From positions 310,001-374,000 of the forward strand of contig JAWQEG010001543.1 of assembly GCA_033782935.1 (NCBI GenBank): 64,000 bases of DNA, in the 5' to 3' direction. The stretch is from Petrolisthes cinctipes (lineage: Eukaryota > Arthropoda > Malacostraca > Decapoda > Porcellanidae). Under the pieces are notes generated by a model, which had not been told where the DNA came from, did no database searches, and was given only the letters and a program-made list of their open reading frames with translations. Shown one piece after another: positions 31,314-43,700 of this stretch; positions within the stretch are counted from its first letter, which is position 1, and each line of letters opens with the position of its first letter. The position numbers and the translations under genes were made by a program.

Positions 31314-32693
31314 ATTTTAAAACAGAGATTGTGGCTTCCGCTTCTGCAACCTTTATCTGAGAGGAAAAATGATAATGTTAAAGGTCAAAGATACGTTTAT
31401 ATCCTTTGTGTTGTGACATGGCATGATACTGTAGTGTTACTTCTTGACGGTTTCATAATCCATGCAGCGTAGGCCATAATTGAAGGTCGAGGAAGGTTAA
31501 CCTATATTTTGTCAATGGAATAATGCAGAAATTTCTCTCAGCTAAGAAATCAAACTTTCCACCAAATTACCTTAACCTTACGTAACCTTACATAGTTATT
31601 AGAAGCAGGTCAGGTTAAATCTCTATGTCCAGATCGCCACCATCATGATCCTCAATTTCTGATTCCAACTGATTTCGACTCGACGTGTCCGCTAATACAA
31701 TTCAAAATTATATTTAATCCCCTGATTTTCCTAATACTTATCTAATCTCCTTTCAAATGTACCAACATATATTCACTGACTACACAACTCTGCTGGAAAT
31801 ATTGATTCATGGTGATTTACCCTAATCTATATGTCTGGAAGCAGATATATGGGAAACTTCTGGCAGGACTGGCGACTATTTTGGACTCCATCTTGAATTT
31901 CCGCTGAAGCACAAGCTGGATTTCTGGGGACTTTTAGTATGTTATTCAGGACAAGTTTCTGAACATATCCTGCAATTTTCAGCTTGATTATAATTTGTTC
32001 AGGGTTAAACCTATTACTCTTGTACTAAAACATGGGGATGTGAGAAGCAATTTAAGGATATGGGAAAGAAGCTAATTTTATCTGGTCTGTCCTTGTGGGA
32101 GGGGCAGGGAAAATAATTGACACAAGTTAGTATGGGAATTTGAAATGGAATGATATGGAAAGAGGCTTAAAGGCAAAGTAGCTAGTTCACTTGAGTGAGG
32201 ACAGGATTTCTTAAGATCCTCACGACACTGCTGGTCCCACAGAGCTACAAACATAGAGCGATCGACCCTGTGTTATTAGATAGGGGAGGAGTGTCACCCA
32301 CAGAGCTATAAACATAGAGCTCGCCACCACCCCCTCCTGGCGTGTCGCCACCGGAAGTGGGTTGGCGGCCATGATGCCTGCCCATCCCCTCAACCCGCCA
32401 GCCTGTTATTAAGCTTATGCCAGGGTAAGATATTATTTCATTTATTCGGTCTTTTATTGAGGATATGGTATATTAACTACATTATAGTGACTCACAATAT
32501 ATGAATAAGTATTTCTTTAACCGATATATTAGTGAATGGCTGATTAAATATAAATACATTTCGGTTAATAGGTGAAATTAGTTAGATAAACAAAACTATC
32601 GTTGGCTCTCATCCACAGTCACCTTCTTATAATATATATATACAACGTACTTAATCTCTATTATGATCAGTATTTTATGTTCACATTGTTCAG

Positions 32694-33350
32694 TATGAAT
32701 GTATGTATGTCACACTAGAGTAATATGTGTGTATACATGCATGTCACAATAGAATATGTGTATGTCACACTAACGTTAGAGTAATATGTATGTATGTATA
32801 TATGTTACACTAGAATAATATGTATGTATGTATGTATGTCACACTAGAGTAATATGTATGTATGTATGTACAGCCGTGGTCAAAAATAATCACCCATATA
32901 GGAGTAACTCACGTAAGATTTTGACAGCTTCCCTCTGTTCCTTAGCTGATAAACATTCCAATAAATAGGTATAGTGCCATCGTTTAATTTAATACAAACA
33001 GCTACACACTGCTTAAAACAATAAAATAATATGTGAACATGAAAACATTACACAGTAAATTGTTAAAGTTACCCATATGTGGATGATTATTATTGACCAC
33101 GACTGTATGTATGTATGTCACACTAGAGTAATATGTATGTATGTATGTCACACTAGAGTAATATGTATGTATGTCACACTAGAATAATATATATGTATGT
33201 CACACTATAGAAATATGTATGTCACACTAGAGTAGTATGTATGTATGTCACACTAGAGTAATATGTATGTATGTCACACTAGACTAGAGTAATATGTATG
33301 TATGTATGAATGTCACACTAGAGTAATATGTATGTATGTATGTAAGGTAA
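32694..33350. repeat. Minisatellite array inside hAT-like element (reverse orientation)
   Basis: Units of TATGTATGTCACACTAGAGTAA with variable TATG counts, interrupted by the mariner-type MITE at 32871-33105. Confidence 0.92.
32871..33105. mobile_element. Mariner-type MITE 'CAGCCGTGGTCAAAAATAATC', copy 2
   Basis: TA-flanked, 235 bp. CAGCCGTGGTCAAAAATAAT and TTATTATTGACCACGACTG are inverted ends. It is inserted into the minisatellite of the composite and absent from the matching place in the right arm. Confidence 0.88.
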
Positions 33351-34456
33351 GTGGAGGGAGAGGGAGACAGATTACAGCAGTTATATATATTTGTCTTGTT
33401 TAATAAACCAGTTTAAGTTTAATTTCTTTGCATAATTTTCCGTATGGACATTATCTCAGCCTTGTTAATTGATTTAACAAAACCTTTATAATTAGATAAC
33501 AAGATACAATGCATTACAAATCAGGGAAATGTCAATAACTGTGGAAAGAAACATATTATACAAGTACGTACGGGAGTTCAATGGGCAACTATCTATACAA
33601 TAGAGTGCTCGCCTGTGGTGACACTCCTCCCCTATCTAATAACACAGGGTTAAGCGCTCTATGTTTTTAGCTCTGTGGTGTCACCCATGGAGGTATAACC
33701 CATGGTGTCACCACAGTCGATCGCTCTATGTGTATAGCTCTGTGCTTTGAACTCCCGTACATACTTGTATAGTATGTTTCTATCCACAGTTATTGACATT
33801 TCCCTGATTTGTAAAGCATTGTATCTTGTTATTTAATTATGCAGGTTTTGTTAAATCAATTAACAAGGCTGAGATAATGTCCATACGGAAAATTAAGCAA
33901 AGAAATTAAACTTAAACTGGTTTATTAAACAAGACAAATATATATAACTGTAATCTGTCTCCCTCTCCCTCCACTTACCTTACATACATACATACATATT
34001 ACTCTAGTGTGACATTCATACATACATACATATTACTCTAGTGTGACATACATACATACTTACACCCATTCTAGTGTGACATGCATATATACACACATAT
34101 TACTCTCGTGTGACATACATTCATACTGAACAATGTGAACATAAAATACTGATCATAATAGAGATTAAGTACGTTGTATATATATATTATAAGAAGGTGA
34201 CTGTGGATGAGAGCCAACGATAGTTTTGTTTATCTAACTCATTTCACCTATTAACCGAAATGTATTTATATTTAATCAGTCATTCACTGATATATCGGTT
34301 AAAGAAATACTTATTCATATATTGTGAGTCACTATAATGTAGTTAATATACCATATCATCAATGAAAGACCGAATAAATGAAATAATATCTTACCCTGGC
34401 ATAAGCTACCAGCAGGGCTGGCGGGTTGAGGGTGTGGTTGAGGGGAAGGGCACTTA

Positions 34457-35495
34457 GGCCCCCTTCACACGACGCGACCATGGCCGCGCGACCACGAGAT
34501 TATTGGCCGCGCGACCATGGTCGCGTTTCATTCTCTCGACGCGACCATGGTCGTGCGGCCAAGGATATTTTGGCGCCATTCCTACCACTCACGGTCTCGT
34601 CATGGAGGTGGAAGAAGCGGCAATTGTTATTGTGATGTACTCACAATTGCGCAAGCAAGAGAGAGAGAGAGAGAGAGAGATTTATTGATGAAGATAGTTA
34701 ACAATAAAGAGAGATAAACAGAAATAAAGATAAAGACACACTGGAAGTGATGTATAGATGGAGATAGTAAATAGAAAAGTGAGATAAACAAAAAGAAAGC
34801 AAGACAGAAACAGGTAATAAGAACATATATAATACCCAAAATCAACACGTAGGATATAAATACAGGAAATAAATGAAAGAAGTGTATGAACATATTTTAA
34901 CACATTTAAATTCCCAGTTATAGTGAGTGACATTGGTTGAAGGAGGCTTTGAGGAAAATAATCAAGTGAAAATTTCTAAAGCACATTATTTCCTCCGTTC
35001 TGTAATATCATACTTTCATTGGTTCCCTACGTCCTCTGGTCAAACGACGACAATCTCGGTCCTCTGGTCAAATTAGTGGGAGAGATTCTTGTGAGTTAAT
35101 TGGAAGGCTACTGAATCCTCCAAACTATGTCACAAAACACATTCCCTATTAGTAAACATTGATGTGAATTGTTTCCTAGGTTAGTTACAGCAGGCCTCGA
35201 TTGAACTTCCACAATAAAATGTTCAGTATCAAAGTCTTCCTCCATGATCACACATCTGGTCGCGCTGATGGTCGCGTCTCGTCTGAATAGCTCCATTTGT
35301 TTCTACGTAAACATGTGGTCGCGCGACCAGGTTGGCCGCTCACTTGGTCGCCTTCCCTGGCGACCAGCTGAAATCTGGTCGCGCGGCCAGACTTGGCCGC
35401 GCGACCCCGTGTGAAGGGCTCCATCTAAACCAATACAAGCATATGGTCGCGCTGCCATGGTCGCGCGACTGTGGTCGCGTCGTGTGAAGGGGGCC
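34457..35495. mobile_element. PIF/Harbinger-like non-autonomous element, 1,039 bp
   Basis: Ends GGCCCCCTTCACACGACGCG and CGCGTCGTGTGAAGGGGGCC are perfect 20-bp inverted repeats, extended by ACCATGG and CGCG(G/A)CC repeats. The TTA at 34454-34456 and 35496-35498 is the 3-bp target duplication typical of PIF/Harbinger. Subterminal GGTCGCGCGACC palindromes occur many times (35320-35480). The interior has a (GA)n tract and no transposase. Confidence 0.85.
34659..34680. repeat. (GA)n microsatellite
   Basis: About 11 GA units inside the PIF-like element. Confidence 0.95.
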
Positions 35496-35535
35496 TTATC
35501 ATGGCCGCCAACCCACTTCCGGTGGTGAGACGCCA

Positions 35536-35551
35536 GGGGGGGGGGGGGGGG
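35536..35551. repeat. G homopolymer (16 bp)
   Basis: The matching arm at about 32325-32335 has CCACCCCCTCCTGG instead, so the run has expanded in one arm or is a sequencing artefact. Confidence 0.9.
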
Positions 35552-36364
35552 TTAAGCGCTCTATAGTTTGTAGCTCTGTGGCTGGTCCTCCTACTCCACC
35601 ATAATCATCTCTGTCTATTTATATGTCAGGTACTGTAACTAACACAGAACACTCGACCAGGTGGAGTAGCCTTTACTGTCTTAAAATTAAGACTCTATTG
35701 TTAATGGGGACGATTTGCCTTGTACTTAGACATATTCCAATAACATTAGACATATTCCAAACATTAAAATCGCAAGAAATTTTAGCTCTGTGGTGGCAGT
35801 GGTGTCAAGTATGGAGAGAAAATTTTCCCTAAACATGGGGAATTAGAGGTACCAATGGGAAAATTATATAAAGATTGTTCAAGAGTACATGGGGAAATTT
35901 CTACCAGACAAGATATCAAGAATATGGTAAATATACGATTATTTTCAGGAGTAAACAGAGAATTCTTGAGGGATAAAGGGAAATTCTGATGCTGAAGTTG
36001 GGGAAATTTCGTCAAGAATACCTGGCAACACTGCCCACGAACTGCTGCTGTATGTGATGATGTCATGATCCCTTATTAAAACAGGATACACATACTCTTA
36101 TAATACATTAATGAGAGGAACCCACCAACACTCTCCAAATTATTTTTCAAGAACTATATTAAACAAAATGTAAAAAAAAAAAACCCTTTATTTGTCTTTA
36201 CATTCATGGGTTTTGTTGACATTGAGAGAGGCTGTAGAAGGACAATCTGAGATATTTGTCTGCTGCTGTAACAAGAATCCTTAATTAACTCTACCAACAC
36301 CAGTCCATTATATTACGTTATATCTCGTAGACGATGGCATCATTATCGGTCCCATCCCAGTAAA

Positions 36365-36675
36365 TATCACTTTCATTTTACGTTATTTTATAGTTTTTTT
36401 TAGTATTGAATGACAGAGTAATCACGGTTCACTTTAATTTTACGTTATTATAAGTTAGTTTTTTATTGATTTTCATTTTACGTTATTATAAGTTAGTTTT
36501 TTATTGATTTTCATTTTACGTTATTATAAGTTAGTTTTGTTAGTGTAGAGTGACAGAGTAATCATTTTCATTTTACGTTATTATAAGTTAGTTTTGTTAG
36601 TGTAGAGTGACAGAGTAATCATTTCCATTTTACGTTATTATAGTTAATTAGTGTTGAGTGACTGATTAATCATTT
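36365..36675. repeat. Tandem repeat, TTTTACGTTATTATAAGTTA units
   Basis: About six units of 45-65 bp sharing CATTTTACGTTATTATAAGT and, in some, GTGTAGAGTGACAGAGTAAT. Confidence 0.9.
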
Positions 36676-36696
36676 TCATTCTGTTGGTGACCTTTT

Positions 36697-36829
36697 GGAC
36701 TATATTCAAGAACATTCATGGTGCATACGATGGTGTAGTACCGGTACGATGGCTCCATAGGAAAACAATAACAGCCTTTGTACCGGTACAACGCCATCGT
36801 ATGCACCACGAATGTTCTTGCATACAGCC
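36697..36829. mobile_element. Hairpin element 'AAGAACATTCATGGTGCATA', copy 2
   Basis: CAAGAACATTCATGGTGCAT with CGATGGTGTAGTACCGGTAC faces GTACCGGTACAACGCCATCG with ATGCACCACGAATGTTCTTG. The arms are near-perfect over about 55 bp. Confidence 0.8.
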
Positions 36830-37087
36830 TTTTCTCTCGACAATATATTGTATTGTTCTGCAAATTATCTGTTTTTAACACCCTCGGCTTTTATCCATAC
36901 GAGGTGTTTCTGGCCTAGCATAGCCTTCATTTTCTACTTTACACTCACTATACTGATAAATATTGGTGGTATTATTCATTCTTTAGGCTTCAGTTACATT
37001 TTTATTGGATCCCTAACTTAACTTGGTGCTTTATATTTGTGCAGGATTTTACCGTGGGTTTATGGAGGTACGGTAGTATACTTATGG

Positions 37088-37226
37088 TATATTGGAGTGC
37101 CTTGATTCCTCCAAACTATGCCAGGAAACAGGACCAGATATGCAAAGTTAATGGTGGCCTTGCCTATTGCTTTGAATAGTTGGGGGAATCATTTACTCCA
37201 GATATACTAACACTGCAATATCCCCT
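37088..37226. mobile_element. TTAA foldback element, type 2 (reverse)
   Basis: GTGCCTTGATTCCTCCAAAC and CCAGGAAACAGGACCAGAT face AATAGTTGGGGGAATCATTT and CTCCAGATATACTAACACTG. Confidence 0.7.
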
Positions 37227-37264
37227 TGACTTAACTTTCGGTAAAAAAAAAATACGCATCCAGA

Positions 37265-37412
37265 GTGACGAGCCTCAGAGTGATATTATTAAACTATTTC
37301 GAGGAAAAGGCTTATCGTTGCTCAGTACGTATTGCAAGTTGATGCAAATTGAGCGACGACAAGCCATTTTCTTGAAGATATTGTAGTTTAATAATACCAT
37401 CCTCAGAGTGGT
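37265..37412. mobile_element. Foldback element, copy 3 of the 13231-13357 family
   Basis: CCTCAGAGTGATATTATTAA at left and TTAATAATACCATCCTCAGA at right. The arms carry CGAGGAAAAGGCTTATCG and CGACGACAAGCC. It lies 230 bp upstream of the first PHKB exon. Confidence 0.7.
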
Positions 37413-37639
37413 AACATTTACAGTATTCAAATATGTTAGTTCAGACCATAAATAAATATTTTGTGTCCTAACAGCAAGATACATTATGCCAATCACACAA
37501 GACATTCTGAACTAAGTATGTAAGCGATCGTTATGAAAAGTATCGGAGTATGGGATGCCGAATAATTATTTTAGAAAGCCTGTACCGGTACTGTACTACA
37601 TTGATTGATGCAGGTAAATCACGCTTCGTGGATTAAGTA

Positions 37640-37769
37640 ATGAAATTTTACAGACAGGTGCGCAGCAGACAGCGGACATTGAGTGGATGTGATTCAGACA
37701 TTGACGTAAACCTGCGGGTGATTAGCTATGATGACACCGTGCGCAAACTTGACCACTACTATGGCATCG
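37640..37769 (+). CDS. PHKB: PHKB exon 1 (likely start exon)
   Basis: The exon ends with the coding stretch [14 protein letters not shown] and the donor G|GTTAGTATT (phase 1). An in-frame ATG at 37640-37642, two codons after an in-frame TAA, opens [16 protein letters not shown]. Alternatively, acceptor-like TTTTACAG or ACAGACAG would start the exon at 37654 or 37658, with the true start further upstream. A downstream ATG in another frame (37728) is not used by this protein. LDHYY aligns with the conserved start of the glucoamylase-like domain. Confidence 0.7.
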
Positions 37770-40700
37770 GTTAGTATTAGAACTTGGATGGTCATTGTAA
37801 TCTGCCTTTCCTTATTATGCCTATGCAAATATTGTGTATTACCATATAATAATCTGAAAGGAATAATATATAATAGAATAGTTTGCTACTTTTCTATAAC
37901 TTATTTTGGTTAATTTTGTTTGTTTCTTTTGATGTGGATAAACTTGTGGGGAATTAGAATGCTGTTATTACATTAAAGGATTCATTTCTATATTCTTGAC
38001 AGTCAAAAGGCAACTTCTTAAGAACCAGAGCATCACCCTTGGTCTCTTCCCATCATCAAGTGCAGAGCAGGTACTGGCGGACGTCCGCACTTCCATATAC
38101 TGTGCAACATCAATCTGGAGTTTATTTCAGGCATATAGGTAAGTCATAATTGTTTTTTTTATTTTAAGTCACTCCCAACTTTTGGTCTTCAATACTGTGT
38201 ATACTCTTGATTATTTACCTTTCTTGACTGCTACTTCTGTATGGAATATGCTATACTTTAGTATGGGCAAATCACACAATTACAGGGTACTTATTCCTAT
38301 TCCTGGGATACCTTCAGTAGGAATAGGTGATAAAATTGATTAGATGTGTTAGATATAAGCTGCACTTTATATTTAAACCTTGTGACGGTACACTATCTGT
38401 CTTTTTTTCTCATTACTGACCTTGTATGATAATATACAGTACAGTACTCCATAAAGAGGTAACCATGAACAATACACCTCGAACCCCCCTGTCCCCCATC
38501 AACACTCCCTGACTCATACTTTTTACAGATATACACCTCTTCACTCCATCCCTGTCCCACATTGTTATTAACCATTTTGTCAAGGTCATCCTCACACACC
38601 ATCTGCTCTATAGAGCCAGTCCACTGCTTGATGTATCTTCTCGTACTCTGCAAACTTATTCATGCCCCTTAGCACCATATTACAGCCAGACTTTTTCATT
38701 TGTCAGTCCATTATCATCAGCCATTGTCAGTCCCTAATTGTCATAATTTTCTTAACTATATTTCATGCAATACCTCACTCACCTCAACATACCGATACTG
38801 TTCTGCAACATCTCCCTCACCTCAACACACACTCCTGTAACCCTTCAATCATGTGCTGAGCCTTGTATGAACGGCAGACGAATCGACGATGATCGAGGCA
38901 AGGCATATGAGCTGGGGCAGTCGTGTGTCAAGTGCATGCGTGGGATCCTGATGTGTTGGATGAGACAAACCAGCCAAGTGGAAAACTTCAAAAAGGGCCA
39001 GCAACCCAAGTATGCACTACATGCAAAGTTCCACCTCATTACTGGAGAAGCGATCATATCCAGTGACGCTTACGGACATTTACAGGTGAGCAGTCAGGGG
39101 GTTAGCCTATCCCACAGACATCTTCAAATCTGTACAATATTGGCAAATTTACTTTGGTGAAAGTTGAAAATTCAAGTCTGATTTGCATTTTGCATTAGGG
39201 TGGAGAAATTGTGTACCCTGGGAGTTGATGATACTATTTGTTTCCTTAATGTTATTTGTAGATAGACATTTTACCTTTATGCAGTACCTAATTACAATGT
39301 TTCCTTCATATTACTTGCAGATAGACATTGTGTCATTATACCTGTTGTCCTTGGTCCAGATGATTAACTCAGGCCTACAGATCATTTACACAATGGATGA
39401 GGTGACCTTTGTACAGAACCTGGTATACTATGTGGAGAGGGCATACAGAACACCCGACTTTGGAATGTGGGAGCGCGGCAGCAAGTACAACAATGGTACC
39501 CCAGAGCTGCATGCCAGGTAGGATGCAGCACAGCAATCGGTTAATTTGGGCTAGCTTTGCTTGGCACTTTTATATCTCTGGTCAGGTGTTACTTGTATAT
39601 ATAATAATAATACTTTAGTTTATGTCAATCTTCCATCTGCTCATTGTGTTGACATCATTGGCCATGGCAGAGTGCACACATTTTTTTCTGACTGTATGGG
39701 ACAGAGTGAAGCATCAACACATGGATGGATGGATTTGCCTCTCATTGCACACCCTTTTACCAAACCATGATTCTCATCCATTACCAGCTCTATAGGGATG
39801 GCCAAGGCAGCACTGGAAGCCATTAATGGGTGTAACCTGTTCGGGGAGAAGGGCGCCTCCTGGTCAGTCATTTTTGTTGATATTGACGCACACAACCGCA
39901 ATCGCAGTATCTTCGAGACAATTCTTCCAAGGGAATCCAGCTCTAAGGTAATTTTTTTATTCAACTTCACACAGACTGATATCAAAATTTTCTCCATGTT
40001 CTGTCTTGGGTGATATAAATTGGGTACAGCAGTTAACCAATGTTTTATATACTGTCCTCATACTGTACATTCGACATTAAGCTTACATAGCCATAGACTG
40101 TCAATATAGTTTCAGGGTATTCCTCTGTCAATCTATCTATATATATCTGGTTGGTAACCGTCTGAATAAACCAATTTATCTGTTAATCTATCTATAGATA
40201 GATTAACAGATAAATTGGTTATCTGTTAAAACCCCTGAATATAGAAAATAATACAATACTGTGTGTCTTTCTCGATCAGAATGTGGATGCCAGTCTCCTG
40301 TGTACCATCTCCTTCCCTGCCTTTGCCACCCATGATCAGATGCTCTACTCTAAGACCAGAGCACAAGTGAGTGATTCCTTGTTCTCCATTGAAATATGCA
40401 ACCCACCATTCTTTCTTTGAGTTTACTTATCACTGAAAAATAAATTACACATTATTGGGGTTCAATGAAGAGCTATCAGCTGTATAGTAGCCACTATGTG
40501 TACAAAAATTCAGGACAATAAGGAAGAGATAAATTATTATAGGATAAGAGGGAAGGGAGTATGGACAAAAGAAAAGTGTCTGGTTTCCTCTTTCTTAAAA
40601 AATCATTTGTTGTGGATTTTTCTCTGATTACCAGTTACTCTACTGTATTGTGTGTGGTAATGAAGAGGGTTTATTCTTCCCCATTTACTGTTTTTCCGTA

Positions 40701-43700
40701 ACAGAAATTAGTGATACCGCATCTCATGACAGACTGAGTCAGCTTGTGTCCAGAGGATGCATCTTAGTTAACTCCATTCACATTCATTGTCGACTAAAGA
40801 TTATTATTCAACTTTGTTTGGGAATAATGTTACTGTACTCAGGAAAATTGTTATTGTACTGTACACTGTACATGTGTTTGATTATTGCCTTTAACAGATC
40901 ATCAACTCACTAGAAGGGAAGTATGGGTTCAAGAGGCACCACCGAGATGGCTATGGAACAGTGCTTGAAGATAAAAAGAGGAGGTACTACCACATTGCGG
41001 AAACCAAGGTCTGGGCCCTTACTTATTCTCCATTTCTGTTTAGTTGTTCATGTATTTATTTTGCACTGATCCTCGTACAGGGCAGACCTGGACACGTCTT
41101 GCAGGTGGCTCTAGTTATATATTGGCCAGATAATGAATATTAGCATCAAAGTCTTTCCTTATTAAGGGAGTAGTACTGTACAGTGTTGGTAAGTCTGGAG
41201 TAACTGATTCCTCCAAACTATTCCAAGCAACAGGACACCATTATTTTTGTTAATCTGGTCCAATTTCCTTGCATACTTTGGAGGAATCATGGCACTCTAA
41301 TGTATAGTTTAAGGCAGGGTGAAATTGCATTACTCATTTATGAAGTAGTTCAAAGTTGTTTTTTTTAACTGACCTTAATTCATAACAAGGAAAATTGTCT
41401 TCTATGTGGTTAGGAATAAAATTACTTGTATCAGTTGATGCTCTTTTTATGTACTGTAGTAATCAACAAGAGAACCAAGCATGATAATAATTACTGTACC
41501 AGTATGTGTAAGGAATCTTTTACAATATGAAGAGATGGTTTAATCATTCAAGCGCGGGGATATTCACGCTTGTCTACTCGTAAATCGTAAACAAACTTTG
41601 GCGGCTAGTAGCTTATAAACCACTAAACCTACATGAATAAATGATACATGATACATTATTGAAGTACAAACATTTTTCCTATCTCCTGATGTACTTGTAA
41701 AGCCTATATGGACATCTGTAGGATGGGTAGCTAGCTCAGAATGACCACCACTCAAAGCACACTTTTACACTCCTTTGACATAAATTCCATCCTCACACTC
41801 TCAGCGCATTAGCTAAACTGTGGGATTGGGCCATGAGAGGGCGAGGACTTGTGGTTTTGTGGCCAGCCAAGGCTGCTATCTACCTTGAGAAATTAAACTA
41901 TTTGGGAGCCGTGCAAATTTGAAAATTGCGTTGACGACCTATGTCGTTATTTTCGGTCACCACCACTTGTTGGTTTTGACGACATATGTCATCACCCACG
42001 GTTTTAAGGTTAATATTAAATTTTATAGTGTGTTCTATACCATGCAGACTATTTTTAGAATTCATTAAATAGATATCAACATTTTGACTACATATAATAA
42101 AACCCCTTTAGGAATAACCTTGATGAGAAATTATAGTGCTCTACCCTTTCATTGCCAGTGGTTTCTTCTCAATTCAATTAAATTATTTGAAGGTAATCAT
42201 GTACCAAGGTAAACTACAGTTCAGCTAAGAAAAAAGGTACTTAAAGACAATTAAATCCCTTAATGTTTTGTATTGTACTCTTGCATAATTTAATCATAGG
42301 TTACAATACAATAATAAGAAAGAGTATTGGATTAAGTCACTCTATGTTTCATACAGGAATTTGAGAAGATTGAATGCCAGTGGCCACTATTCTTCCTGTA
42401 CATGATCATTGAAGGAATGTTTAAGAGTAACGAGGACCAAGTGGAGGAATACAAGAAGAAACTCAAGCCCTTATTGAAGAGAGACAGATTCGGAGGTAGG
42501 TATTGTTGACCAATATTGAGTTTCTGTTTTGTCTCATACTTTACTCGAACATTGGGCCATATTAAAGAACATTCATGGTGCATACAATGGCTCCTTAGAA
42601 AAAGAATAGAGCCGACGTACCGCTACCACACCATCATCAACACCACAGATGTTCTTGCATACGACCCATTATACAATGTTCAATATCTGTAGATGAGTTT
42701 CCATTAGCTGTTAATTATTTAATAGATTCCATATTATATTTTACTTGTAAAGTCACATGCCATCATACATTCCTTAACTTGTACAGGAATCATGATTTTT
42801 TACTTGTGCAAAAATTATATTGTACAGCTGCAGGCTTTCAGATCTGAGAGTACTTGTATGTAGTTTACCAAGTATCCAGTTGTCTTTGGTGCTAGAGGTG
42901 GAATTGTATCATATATTTTTGTATTCACCATGTATCTTTAGAAATATACCATTAATTTGTGCCAGATGCTGTACCACATTAATTACTAAATATATGCCCC
43001 CCACCACCAGACCCTGTCATCCCAAAATACTACTACATACACAAAGACTACGTGGACTTTGAGAAAGCAGAACCAGGCTCGCAGGTCAGTTCATTAGTCT
43101 ATATTTGTGTACAGTATAAGGGGTATTATTAGATAATTGCCCCCGCTTGCCCAGCATAAATGGGATCAGGTAGAGACTTTTTTTTTTTTGCTTTATAATC
43201 TACATCTATATGTATCTTTGTCCATTGGTTAGCATGCCTTCTTCTATTCTGGAAGATTCTGAGAAGAAGCGTTACCTTGATCACATCCGTACAGTGACAT
43301 TCCGTGAGGCTCGTAATGTGGGAGCAGCTTTTATAATTCGTTCTAGGGTTGTTCTGAGGCTTAAGCGAACCGAGGATTTTGTGTAAAGAAATTGGAGGAA
43401 AGCCATTGAAGACTGCGAGACTGAGTTTCGCGGTGGCTAGCCTGAATGGTTGTCTCAGGAATCCAACAACATCTTCCTTGAAACTTCAAGACGCCGGAAG
43501 AAAGTTGTTCCAAAGTTGCTAAAGAAATCCTTGTCCGTCAAAACAAATAGATCAGTTGCCATGCTGTGTACCGGCTGAGGATTCAAGAAGGTTTAAAACC
43601 GTGGCATGAGTTAGCCAAACCTCGAAAGACGGAGCTGAACATCGAGGATTGTCATTGGTTTTGCAATTTCTTGTGTGAATGGTTTGAGGAGGATTTTCTG

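Larger units (their letters stand above)
32238..35580. mobile_element. Composite hAT-like inverted repeat, 3.34 kb, with 8-bp target duplication
   Basis: Exact GCTGGTCC at 32230-32237 and 35581-35588 flanks the unit. It begins CACAGAGCTACAAACATAGA and ends TTTGTAGCTCTGTG, inverted termini of the hAT style. The right half (33733-35580) is largely the reverse complement of the left half (32299-33690), including TTAACCGATATA, the CATA minisatellite and ACCGGAAGTGGGTTGGCGGCC. The left terminus is partly doubled (32238-32297, then 32298 on). No transposase frame is visible. Later insertions: 32871-33105 (left arm only) and 34457-35495 (right arm only). Confidence 0.8.
20010..37639. other. Intergenic region between the divergent receptor and PHKB genes
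   Basis: About 17.7 kb between the first receptor exon and the first PHKB exon. Apart from the elements listed separately, the parts 23160-23470, 24660-25300, 27800-27970, 29450-29990, 31330-32220 and 35590-36360 show only short A+T-rich frames with no domain, splice or promoter signal I can defend. Both genes are transcribed away from it, so any promoters should lie near its two edges. Confidence 0.6.

Noticed and set aside
30991..31320. Open frames of Asp/Val, Met/Leu and His/Gln repeats on both strands
   Set aside because: They are three readings of one simple repeat; no start context, splice site or non-repeat coding sequence surrounds them.
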